From contig CAYZMM010000036.1 in NCBI GenBank assembly GCA_964479535.1, positions 1 through 64,000 of the forward strand: a stretch of 64,000 bases of DNA, in the 5' to 3' direction. Every line of letters starts with the position of its first letter. The stretch's first letter is position 1. Shown here one piece after another: positions 53,945 to 61,453 of this stretch. A model generated the notes under the pieces. It was not told where the DNA came from. It was given only the letters and a program-made list of their open reading frames with translations, and ran no database searches. Both the position numbers and the translations under genes were made by a program. Source of the stretch: S015-6 sp964479535 (lineage in GTDB: Bacteria; Desulfobacterota; DSWW01).

Positions 53945-54142
53945 ATGCGAACCACACTGAACATCGACGACGAACTCATCGAAAAGGCCAGCCGGCTGAC
54001 GGGCATCAAGGAGAAGACCGCCTTGGTGAAACTTGGCCTTCAAGCCTTGATTGCGCGCGAAAGCAGCGCGCGACTCGCCAAGCTCGGCGGGACGGAAAAA
54101 GCATTGAAGACTCCGCGCAGACGGAGACAAACGCGTGCCTGA
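53945..54142 (+). CDS. vapB: VapB-type antitoxin
   Basis: A 65-residue protein. MRTTLNIDDELIEKASRLTG is a typical VapB ribbon-helix-helix start; the tail is basic (PRRRRQTRA). It neutralises the PIN toxin and autoregulates the pair. It overlaps vapC by 8 bp. Confidence 0.88.
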   Translation: MRTTLNIDDELIEKASRLTGIKEKTALVKLGLQALIARESSARLAKLGGTEKALKTPRRRRQTRA

Positions 54143-54515
54143 GAGGATACTGGTCGATACGTCCGTTTGGGTCTCACATCTCCGACACGGGGATCCACAC
54201 CTGGAGGAACTGCTCGATGAGGGAAGTGTCGTGGTTCACCCGTTTGTTATGGGCGAACTGGCTTGCGGGAATCTGAAGAACAGAGCCGAGATTCTTTCCC
54301 TTCTCCATGCACTTCCTTCCACGGCCATTGCAGAACACGAAGAAATCATGCTCTTCATCGAAAGGAACCGCCTGATGGGAAAGGGGTTGGGCTACGTCGA
54401 CGTGCATCTTCTGGCTGCGTCTGTTCTGTCGAGCGTCCGGCTCTGGACGAACGATCGTTCACTCGCCAAGGCGTGTACAGACCTGGGACTGGGGTGGAGT
54501 TCATCGTGTAGATAG
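54135..54515 (+). CDS. vapC: VapC-type PIN-domain toxin
   Basis: A 126-residue PIN ribonuclease with the acidic residues in LVDTSVWVSHLR, VMGELACGN and GYVDVHLLAAS, and NDRSLAKAC. The start is GTG at 54135, inside vapB. It should cleave RNA when VapB is degraded. A standard type II pair. Confidence 0.88.
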   Translation: MPERILVDTSVWVSHLRHGDPHLEELLDEGSVVVHPFVMGELACGNLKNRAEILSLLHALPSTAIAEHEEIMLFIERNRLMGKGLGYVDVHLLAASVLSSVRLWTNDRSLAKACTDLGLGWSSSCR

Positions 54516-54603
54516 ATTGGCGGTTTCCGAATAGTACTCCTCGACCGCCTCCGGGTCGCAATCCCTCGTGATGCAGAGGGACTCGTCTCCCATCTCAGAA
54601 GCT

Positions 54604-54624
54604 GCAGCAGCAGCAGCAGCAGCA
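54604..54624. repeat. (GCA)7 trinucleotide repeat
   Basis: Seven perfect GCA units in the 153-bp gap between vapC and the UroD-family gene. No coding role is seen. Confidence 0.8.
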
Positions 54625-54668
54625 TAGCCCCCGGAAGTACCGCTGAAACGGCCTCCGCGTTGAGGTAG

Positions 54669-55802
54669 TCACGCGGCCGGCATCCGGCCGAGCTCGTAGG
54701 TCCTGCCCGTCTCGAGCATGGCACGGAAGTTCTCCGCCCGGATCGCGCCCGGAAGGGTGCAGGCGCTGCTCAGGATCAGGCCGCCGTCCCCGCCGACCTC
54801 TTCGATCAGCCTCTCCGTGTTCGCCTCCACCTGAGCCGGCTCGCCGAGGCAGAGGTCGGCGGCACTCACATCGCCCACGATGCACATGTGGTCCCGCAAC
54901 AGCTCCTTGGCGGCGAAGATGTCGGTCGTCCCGTCCAGGTCGATGACGGCCGAGCCCCTGGGCAGCTGCTTGAAGTAGGGCAGGTTCTTGTCCCAGCAGG
55001 TGTCCAGGTGGAACCAGCTCACGATCCCCTCCGACCAGAGGGCGTCCACGATCTGGACCGTGTAGGGCCACCAGAACCGCTCGAAGATGTTCAGGGGATA
55101 GAAGAATGCGCCGGCCCTCTCCTCTGTGATGTTCGCGAACTTCACGCCCGTGGCCTTGCACACGTTGATCAGCAGCTCGATGTACTCCGGGACGGCGACC
55201 CTCATCGCCTCGTCGACCCGCTCCGGCCGGTAGTAGAGATCCTCCGTGAACTTCACCATCGACCGGGTCAGCGAGAAGGAGAAGAAGGGGTGCATGCTCC
55301 ACATGGGGTACATGGTCACGATGCCCCTCTTCCTGCACGCCTCGCAGAAGGTCACCGCATTCTCGAGCACCCGCTGCTGCAGCGCGGGCACGTCCTCCGG
55401 TCTCGCGTCCGAGACACGCGGCGCCAGAACCTGGCCGTAGAAGTTGAGCCAGCCCATTTCGACCAGGACGTCGTACTCGTCCGACGTCCAGTTCTCTCCT
55501 TCCAGCACCTGGGCCTCCACCTCCCCCCTCGCCGGCAGCTTGATCTTCAGGCCGAGCAGACAGACCGTACTCAGATCGTTGATCGGGGGCGAGGCATCCC
55601 AGCCGCCGAAGACGTCGAACACCTTCATCTCCGCTTCGACCATGCCCGGGTAGCCTTTCGCAAGGATGTCCGACACCTCGATGTCCAGGAGCCTCGCCGC
55701 GGCGGGCGTGCACATCAGGGGAGCGATCGGAACCCGATCCGGTTTTTCGAGCCGGATGGCGGCCGCCATTCGTTCTTCCGGGGTCATCGTCTCTTCTGCC
55801 AT
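54669..55802 (-). CDS. Uroporphyrinogen decarboxylase-family methyltransferase (MtaA/CmuA-like)
   Basis: A 377-residue TIM-barrel protein. MTPEERMAAAIRLEKPDRVP is the typical UroD/MtaA opening; YPMWSMHPFFSFSLTR, WFHLDTCWDKNLPYF and the late GDVSAADLCLGEP segment follow. HLDTC may hold a zinc ligand set. Such proteins move methyl groups between a corrinoid protein and a thiol or folate. The ATG at 55802 follows GGGAGGAG. It is last in a five-gene minus-strand row with a corrinoid protein, CobW and an ASKHA protein. True heme-pathway HemE is unlikely. Confidence 0.85.
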   Translation of the reverse strand: MAEETMTPEERMAAAIRLEKPDRVPIAPLMCTPAAARLLDIEVSDILAKGYPGMVEAEMKVFDVFGGWDASPPINDLSTVCLLGLKIKLPARGEVEAQVLEGENWTSDEYDVLVEMGWLNFYGQVLAPRVSDARPEDVPALQQRVLENAVTFCEACRKRGIVTMYPMWSMHPFFSFSLTRSMVKFTEDLYYRPERVDEAMRVAVPEYIELLINVCKATGVKFANITEERAGAFFYPLNIFERFWWPYTVQIVDALWSEGIVSWFHLDTCWDKNLPYFKQLPRGSAVIDLDGTTDIFAAKELLRDHMCIVGDVSAADLCLGEPAQVEANTERLIEEVGGDGGLILSSACTLPGAIRAENFRAMLETGRTYELGRMPAA

Positions 55803-55861
55803 TCTCTCTCCTCCCGATCGTAGAGTTCGTCGCTGCGACCGTCCGCGCCGTGGCGGCCCGT

Positions 55862-57871
55862 TCAACCGGTCGACGGGGCCTCTGCGGCCCCCATCCGGGG
55901 GCGTCCCACCGCGCGGGCGATCACCTCGGTCTCCATGTAGATCTCCTCGGTCCTTCCCGCCCCTCCCCGGGCGATGCGGTCGATCCGTTCGATCTTCACC
56001 CGGGGCCGGTCGGCCCCGGCACGGAGGGCCAGGTCCCGAGCCCTCGCCTCCGCCTCCTGCTGCGCGCAGGCGACCGCCTCTTCCAAGTCATCGAAGGTGC
56101 GGGTGCCGGAGGGCAGATGGACACGGAAGGCCTGGTCGATCCCCACCGGCCGGATCAGGAACCGGACCGTCTGGGTGACGCCTCCGGCGACCGTTCCGAT
56201 CGCGTTCGCAACGGCCGCGTGCTCCGGAACACGCAGCTCGGCTCCCATGCGTTCGGTCACGGCAGGCATGTAGGTAGACACCGGCGCGCCGATCGCCACC
56301 ACCGGGCGCTTGAGGGACAGGGAGAGGGAGAACAGGCCTCCGCGGTCCGCGCCGAGGGCCCGGTCGATCATTCTCCTGTCGAGACCGTTCCGCAGGCCGG
56401 CCAGCTCGAACCCTTCCTCTGCCAGGGCGCAGGCCAGGATCGCACGGCCCGCCTGGACCTCGACCTGATGCACCACGCCTTTGGAGGAGGCTTCGGGCGT
56501 TTGGGCCAGCCGCCTCGCCCAGAGGGCGGCGCCGAGTTTCGCGGCCTCCACCGACCAGCAGCGGTAACGGCCGAGCACGTGGACCGCATCGGTCGGTGTG
56601 AAGGCGCTCATCGCGAGCAGGCCCTGCTCCATCAACTCTTCGATGTACCTGCTGTAGAGGGGCGGAATCTTCACGCGGGCCAGAAGATCGATCAGGGAGA
56701 CCGCCTCGTCTCCGATCAGATCCCAGACCTCCTGCTGCCCCGGCGTGAGGGTCGTGACCCTGCCGGCCCGGGTCTTCTGTTTCCTTACGAAGCGGCCCTG
56801 GTCCGCGTCCATGGGTGCGTCCAACTGTTTTCGCAGGACCTCCAGCGTGCCCGGTTCCTGCTCGGCCAGGAGGCTCAGGGGGATGACCCGTCTCGGGCCC
56901 ACCGACAGGCCCTCTCCGCCGGTGTGCACGGTCTCGCTGTCCCCGCCCAGGCCGGTCGTGCGGACATCGATCGCCTCCACCATGATGTCCCAGTTTCCGA
57001 CGCGAACGCCCTTTTCGTTCAGGACCGGCAGGCCCTGCTGCATGGCGGCGATGTCGGTGGTGGTGCCTCCCATATCGACCACGAAGGAGTCCCTTGCATC
57101 GGTCAGGAAGCAGGCGCCGACCACGCTCGCCGCAGGTCCGGACAGGATCGTCTCCACCGGCCGCTCCAGGGCCATGTCCGCCTCCATCAGGGATCCGTCG
57201 CCCTTGACCACCATGAGGGGGGCCTGGATCCCTTTTCCGCGCAGCATGGTACGGACCGTCCGGACGAGATCCGAGAGCAGGGAGATGAGACGGGCGTTCA
57301 TCGCCACGGTGAGGGCCCGGCGCGGGGCGTTCAGGTGCGTGGTCAGCTCGTGCCCGCACGTCACCGGAAGCCCGGTCAGGTCCCGGGCCAGCTGTCTCAC
57401 CCTGAGCTCATGGGTCGGGTTCCGCACGCCGAAGAACCCGGAGACGGCGAATGCGGAAACCCGGGGCGCCAGGCGCAGGATCGCCTCTTCCGCTCCCGCC
57501 GTGTCCAGCGGGGCCATCTCCTCGCCCGTTCCCGTATGCCCTCCGTCCAGGAACACGAGGTTGTCCCCGGCGACGATGCTGTCGATGCCCACGTCCCGGA
57601 GCGTCTCCGGATCGTACCCGATCAGCAGGGAACCGACCGGGCTCCCCTGTCCCTCCACCACTGCATTCGTTGCAAGCGTGGTGGACAGGGAGACCATGCC
57701 GATCTCCACCGGCACCGAGGGAAGGACGGCCTCCACGGCCTCGCGGATGCCGACGGAGAGTTCGTGTTTCGTGGTCAGCGCCTTGGCCGTGGAAAGGATG
57801 CCCTGCTCATCGTCCATGAGCACCGCATCCGTGTAGGTACCCCCCGTATCGATTCCCAGCAGAACAGCCAT
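55862..57871 (-). CDS. HyuA-type hydantoinase/oxoprolinase-family ASKHA protein
   Basis: A 669-residue protein of the HyuA family (ASKHA ATPase fold). GIDTGGTYTDAVLMDDE and VVDMGGTTTDIAAM are the two nucleotide loops, STTLATNAVVEGQG the connecting motif. HyuA normally works with HyuB in ATP-driven ring opening; no HyuB is here. In this row it may instead power activation of the corrinoid protein or methyltransferase, as the ASKHA RACE proteins do. That is inference. It lacks the N-terminal 2Fe-2S domain of RACE. The start follows GAGGGG. Confidence 0.85.
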   Translation of the reverse strand: MAVLLGIDTGGTYTDAVLMDDEQGILSTAKALTTKHELSVGIREAVEAVLPSVPVEIGMVSLSTTLATNAVVEGQGSPVGSLLIGYDPETLRDVGIDSIVAGDNLVFLDGGHTGTGEEMAPLDTAGAEEAILRLAPRVSAFAVSGFFGVRNPTHELRVRQLARDLTGLPVTCGHELTTHLNAPRRALTVAMNARLISLLSDLVRTVRTMLRGKGIQAPLMVVKGDGSLMEADMALERPVETILSGPAASVVGACFLTDARDSFVVDMGGTTTDIAAMQQGLPVLNEKGVRVGNWDIMVEAIDVRTTGLGGDSETVHTGGEGLSVGPRRVIPLSLLAEQEPGTLEVLRKQLDAPMDADQGRFVRKQKTRAGRVTTLTPGQQEVWDLIGDEAVSLIDLLARVKIPPLYSRYIEELMEQGLLAMSAFTPTDAVHVLGRYRCWSVEAAKLGAALWARRLAQTPEASSKGVVHQVEVQAGRAILACALAEEGFELAGLRNGLDRRMIDRALGADRGGLFSLSLSLKRPVVAIGAPVSTYMPAVTERMGAELRVPEHAAVANAIGTVAGGVTQTVRFLIRPVGIDQAFRVHLPSGTRTFDDLEEAVACAQQEAEARARDLALRAGADRPRVKIERIDRIARGGAGRTEEIYMETEVIARAVGRPRMGAAEAPSTG

Positions 57872-57886
57872 CCGCCCCTCAATTTA

Positions 57887-57948
57887 GGGGACGTTGTTTA
57901 CTTCGTTAACTTGTTGCTCAACAAGTTAACGAAGTAAACAACGTCCCC
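57887..57948. repeat. Perfect 29-bp inverted repeat
   Basis: 57887-57915 is the exact reverse complement of 57920-57948 (core GGGGACGTTGTTTACTTCG), with a GCTC loop. It lies between the HyuA-type start and the partner gene and holds that gene's stop codon. A degenerate half (GGGGACGTTGCTTCC) is at about 12445. Confidence 0.85.
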
Positions 57949-58338
57949 CATCTGGCCCAGGTGTTGTTGAAGCGCGGCGAGGACGAGCCTCTGCACCTCC
58001 TCGTTGCCGACGCCGTAGACGATCACGTTGAGGGTGAGGCGGATCTTCTCCACCTCTCCGGCAAGGCTTCCCTTGAACCGGGCCTTCTCCTCGAAGGAGG
58101 TCACGCTGAAGAAGAGACGGTCCCCCGCCCCCTTCTCCAGCACGCCCTTGATGTGGCCGATCAGCCGGCAGCCCCGGTCTCCGAGGGCACGGGCGAGTTC
58201 GGAAAGAAATGCCTCGATGCCTCTTCGGAGGTCGGTTTCCGAAAGCGGCGCGGGCAGGGCCAGCGTTCCGTGCAACGCATGCGCAGTGTGCCTCGGGTCA
58301 CTCCCGGGCGGCTGGTGGGCGTGATCTTCGTGCGTCAT
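57898..58338 (-). CDS. CobW-partner protein with His-rich N-terminus
   Basis: A 146-residue protein. MTHEDHAHQPPGSDPRHTAH is His-rich, suggesting metal binding; the middle has RLIGHIKGVLEKG and VEKIRLTLNVIVYGV. It starts in the ATGA overlap with the CobW-type GTPase gene, so the two are made together. The last 17 residues (MGDVVYFVNLLSNKLTK) and the stop come from the palindrome at 57887, so the native C-terminus was probably replaced. Family not named with confidence. Confidence 0.65.
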   Translation of the reverse strand: MTHEDHAHQPPGSDPRHTAHALHGTLALPAPLSETDLRRGIEAFLSELARALGDRGCRLIGHIKGVLEKGAGDRLFFSVTSFEEKARFKGSLAGEVEKIRLTLNVIVYGVGNEEVQRLVLAALQQHLGQMGDVVYFVNLLSNKLTK

Positions 58339-58922
58339 CGCAGTGCATCCATCAGATCCTCGAGGTTGATCTTCTGCTCCGCAGAAAGGGCCACCACCCG
58401 GGCCTTTTCGTTCAGGCTCTTCAAGCTGTGCTCGATCTGCAGCAAAGCCGCTTCATCGATCCGGTCGATCTTGTTCACCGCCACGATGTCGGCCGCCCCG
58501 ATCTGGGCGGTCATCAGCGGGTTCATCACCTCGAGGAGCATCTCGTACCGGGCCGCGTCCACGAGGGAGAGGACCTGGATCTTCTCGACCATGGGGGCGT
58601 ACCGTCGAACGGTAGGCACGATGTCGCCCGGCCGCGCGATGCCGGTGGCCTCGAGGATCACCGTTTCCGGCCGGACCGTCTTGTCGAGCTTCTTCAGGGT
58701 CGTGACGAGATCCACGGAAAGGGTGCAGCAGACGCACCCGCCGAAGATCTCCTGGACCTCCAGGCCTTCCTGGCGAAGGTACTGCCCGTCGATTCCGACC
58801 TCGCCCACCTCGTTCTCGATGATGGCGACGTTCCCGGCATCGGCCGCCAGCCGACGGGCGATCTCCAGGAGCAGGGTGGTCTTGCCGGAGCCGAGGAAGC
58901 CGCTGATCAGGAGCAATTCCAA
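58335..58922 (-). CDS. CobW/HypB/UreG-family metal-insertion GTPase
   Basis: A 195-residue G3E GTPase. The P-loop is GFLGSGKTT; FGGCVCCTLS holds the CXCC metal site; ENEVGEVGIDG and VNKIDR are further G motifs. The C-terminal CobW domain is missing, and the partner gene may replace it. TTG at 58922 is used, with AGAAAGAG upstream; no ATG fits. It may load zinc or cobalt into the methyltransferase or corrinoid protein of the same row. Confidence 0.85.
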   Translation of the reverse strand: MELLLISGFLGSGKTTLLLEIARRLAADAGNVAIIENEVGEVGIDGQYLRQEGLEVQEIFGGCVCCTLSVDLVTTLKKLDKTVRPETVILEATGIARPGDIVPTVRRYAPMVEKIQVLSLVDAARYEMLLEVMNPLMTAQIGAADIVAVNKIDRIDEAALLQIEHSLKSLNEKARVVALSAEQKINLEDLMDALR

Positions 58923-58994
58923 AGCAGTCTCTTTCTTGCGGACGCTGCGTGCGCACCGCGGCAGCCTACTGGCTGGTCCAGCCCCGGAAGGCCT

Positions 58995-59065
58995 GGGGAT
59001 GGCCGCGTCGCTTCGCTCCTCGCAATATCCGTGATGAGCGGAGCGGAGATCGGGGACAGTCCCCG
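58995..59065. repeat. REP-like element and a short GGGGACAG palindrome
   Basis: 58995-59025 is a REP-like copy (GGGATGGCCGCGTCGCTTCG...CTCGCAAT). 59051-59065 is CGGGGACAGTCCCCG. Both lie between CobW and the corrinoid protein; the row may be interrupted here. Confidence 0.55.
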
Positions 59066-59080
59066 TTCTCCACTGGCGGA

Positions 59081-59713
59081 TCACTTGGCGCCGACTTCCT
59101 GCAGGCAGTAGGACACCCCTTCCATGGCGTCCAGGGTCTGGAAGTCGGCGCCGATGTGCTCCTTCACCGTGGGCGTGGTCACGCCGCCTCCGACCATCAG
59201 CTTGAGCCTTTCCCGAAGGCCCGACTCCACGAGCAGTTCCGAGGCCTCCTTCATGGAAGCGAAGGCGGAGGTGATCAGGGCCGAGAACCCGACGAAATCC
59301 GGTTCGACCTCCTTCACCTTGTCCACCACCACGGCCGGCAGCACGTCCACCCCGAGGTCGTGTACCTCGAACCCCTGGGCCCGCAGCAGGGTGGCCACGA
59401 TGTCCTTGCCCAGGTCGTGGATGTCCCCCTTCAGGGTGGCCAGCACCACCTTGCCCAGAGGCTTGGGCGGGCGCAGCTTCTCCATGTGGGGGTTCAGAAT
59501 CTCCACCACTCCCTTGAAGATCTCGGCGGCCAGCATCATCTCGGCCAGGTAGAATTCCCCCGCCTGGAAGCGATCCCCCACGATCGTCATCCCCCTCCGG
59601 CATTCCTCCAGGATCCTGAGCGGGTCGTCCCCTCTGCCCGCTTTCTCCCTGACGGTCTCCAGCACTTCATCCCGTTTCAACTCCACCAGGGCCATGGCCA
59701 GCTCATCGCTCAT
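59081..59713 (-). CDS. Corrinoid protein of the MttC/MtbC type
   Basis: A 210-residue protein with a helical cap (LRILEECRRGMTIVGDRFQAG) and a B12-binding Rossmann domain: KGDIHDLGKDIVATLL (His ligand), VDVLPAVVVDKV, GFSALITSAFASMK and the late GGGVTTPTVKEHIGAD. It carries the methyl group on cobalt between two methyltransferases. The start follows GGAGGAAAC. It is first in the row; its substrate methyltransferase is not adjacent. Confidence 0.93.
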   Translation of the reverse strand: MSDELAMALVELKRDEVLETVREKAGRGDDPLRILEECRRGMTIVGDRFQAGEFYLAEMMLAAEIFKGVVEILNPHMEKLRPPKPLGKVVLATLKGDIHDLGKDIVATLLRAQGFEVHDLGVDVLPAVVVDKVKEVEPDFVGFSALITSAFASMKEASELLVESGLRERLKLMVGGGVTTPTVKEHIGADFQTLDAMEGVSYCLQEVGAK

Positions 59714-59919
59714 TTCGTTTCCTCCCCTCGCAGGTGCATCGAGCCATGCGGCGCGATCCGGTCCGCAAACTTACATAGCTGTTTCGCATTGCGAATTCAA
59801 GGTCTCGCCGCACCCGCTTGCCCGGGTTTCCGAGACGGCCGAACGGTGGATTTGAACATTCCGAGAAAACATTATATATGTTTTGGATGGCTCCCTTCCA
59901 CGAACAAGGGCCCGAATCG

Positions 59920-60657
59920 ATGACGGACGGCAACATGGTAGAGGTACACGGCCTGTGGAAGGACTACGGGCCGCTGCACGCCCTGGCGGACGTGAGCTTC
60001 GAGATCGGGGCCGGAGAGGTCTTCGGCCTGCTGGGCAGGAACGGGTCGGGCAAGACGACCCTCCTGCGGATCCTCACCGGATACCGTCTGCCGACGGCAG
60101 GATCGGTGCGGGTGGCGGGGATGGATCTCGTCCGGAAATCCCTCGATGTCCGGCGACGGATCGGCTACATGCCGGAACACCCACAGCTCTACGCCGATTT
60201 GACCGTCCGGGGTCTCCTGCGGTTCGTTGCGAACGTGCACCGCCTGCCGCGGTCCCTGCGTGAATCCCGCATCGAGCAGCTCACTTCCCACTTCGGCCTG
60301 AGAGCGGTCATCGACCGTCTCGCAGGCCACTGTTCCAAGGGCTATCGTGCCCGGATCTCCTTGGCGGCGGCCGTCATCCACGAGCCTTCGGTGGTCTTTC
60401 TGGACGAGCCGACGGACGGTCTCGACCCGGAGCAGCGCCGCCAGACCCACCAGCTCGTTCGGCAACTCGCCGAGGAGAGCACCGTGGTCCTGAGCAGCCA
60501 CGATCTGGACGAGGTGGGTGCGCTCTGCTCGCGGGCCCTGGTGCTCGACCGCGGGCGTGTCGCACGCATCGGAAGGGTCGACGAACTCGGCGGCACCGGC
60601 GGGATTGCCGAGATCTTCCGCCAGACCCAGGAGCGGGACAGGGGGCAAGCGACATGA
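59920..60657 (+). CDS. ABC transporter ATP-binding protein (GldA-like)
   Basis: A 245-residue ATPase. Walker A is GRNGSGKTT, the signature SKGYRARISLAAAVIHEP is a loose variant, Walker B is VVFLDEPTDGLD, and the H-loop is SSHDLDEV. The start at 59920 has AAGGG upstream. It overlaps the permease gene by 4 bp. The three-gene order matches GldA-GldF-GldG-type systems of unknown cargo. Confidence 0.9.
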   Translation: MTDGNMVEVHGLWKDYGPLHALADVSFEIGAGEVFGLLGRNGSGKTTLLRILTGYRLPTAGSVRVAGMDLVRKSLDVRRRIGYMPEHPQLYADLTVRGLLRFVANVHRLPRSLRESRIEQLTSHFGLRAVIDRLAGHCSKGYRARISLAAAVIHEPSVVFLDEPTDGLDPEQRRQTHQLVRQLAEESTVVLSSHDLDEVGALCSRALVLDRGRVARIGRVDELGGTGGIAEIFRQTQERDRGQAT

Positions 60658-61445
60658 GGGCCGTACTGACCGTCCTTCGCAAGGAACTCACCGGGCTCTT
60701 CGCCTCGCCGATCGCCTACATCGCCCTGACGGCCATGGCCCTGTCGATGAGCCTCTTCTTTCTCGACAACCTGAAGGCCTTCAACAGCCAGATCATGCTC
60801 CTCCAGACACGGACGGCCTTCAACCAGATCGGCGCGGGCATCATCCCCCCGGGCCTGAACCTCTTCGAGCAGGTTCTGCTGCCCACGGTGACCGACACGG
60901 CTCTCGTGCTGCTCGCCGTGATTCCGCTGATCACCATGGGCATGTTCTGCGAGGAGCGGACCCGCCGCACCGACGAGCTGCTCATGACCCTGCCGCTCAG
61001 CCACACGCAGATCGCGGCCGGCAAGTTCCTGGCCACCTTCATCTTCCTCGTGGCGGTGGTGGCCGTCGCGGCGCTCCTGCCGGCCATATCGGCGGCCGCG
61101 ACCGACCTGGACATGGGCCCGATCCTGGCCTCCCTCGTGGGTCTGATGCTTCTCTCCTTTTCCCTCGCCTCCATCGGCCTCCTCTGCTCGGTCCTGGCGC
61201 CCAACCAGCTCGTGGCGGCGCTCAGCGCCTACGCCTTCTCCATGGCCATCCTGGATTTCAGCTGGATGATGGAATTCACCGGAGACACCATGGACCGGGT
61301 GGTCCAGCATCTTTCGCTCATGACCCACATGGGCAGCTTTCCGCGAGGGGTCATTTCCCTCGAGGACATCGTCTATTTCACGGGCCTGGGCCTGGGCGGC
61401 TTCCTCCTTACCCGGGTCAGCCTGGCCCTCGAACGGATCCGTTAG
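60654..61445 (+). CDS. ABC-2-type permease (GldF-like)
   Basis: A 263-residue membrane protein with about six helices. VLRKELTGLFASPIAYIAL is the classical ABC-2/GldF start; EERTRRTDELLMTLPLSHTQI follows the second helix. It forms the channel for the preceding ATPase. It starts in the ATGA overlap and ends 9 bp before the GldG-like gene. Confidence 0.9.
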   Translation: MRAVLTVLRKELTGLFASPIAYIALTAMALSMSLFFLDNLKAFNSQIMLLQTRTAFNQIGAGIIPPGLNLFEQVLLPTVTDTALVLLAVIPLITMGMFCEERTRRTDELLMTLPLSHTQIAAGKFLATFIFLVAVVAVAALLPAISAAATDLDMGPILASLVGLMLLSFSLASIGLLCSVLAPNQLVAALSAYAFSMAILDFSWMMEFTGDTMDRVVQHLSLMTHMGSFPRGVISLEDIVYFTGLGLGGFLLTRVSLALERIR

Positions 61446-61453
61446 GAGTCACC

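Noticed and set aside
54392..54724. Minus-strand frame with a Leu-rich run over the (GCA)7 repeat
   Set aside because: The Leu run is just the repeat translated; no start signal or homology.
54669..55802. HemE (heme biosynthesis) as identity of the UroD-family gene
   Set aside because: Context with corrinoid protein and CobW, together with the MtaA-like opening, favours a methyltransferase.
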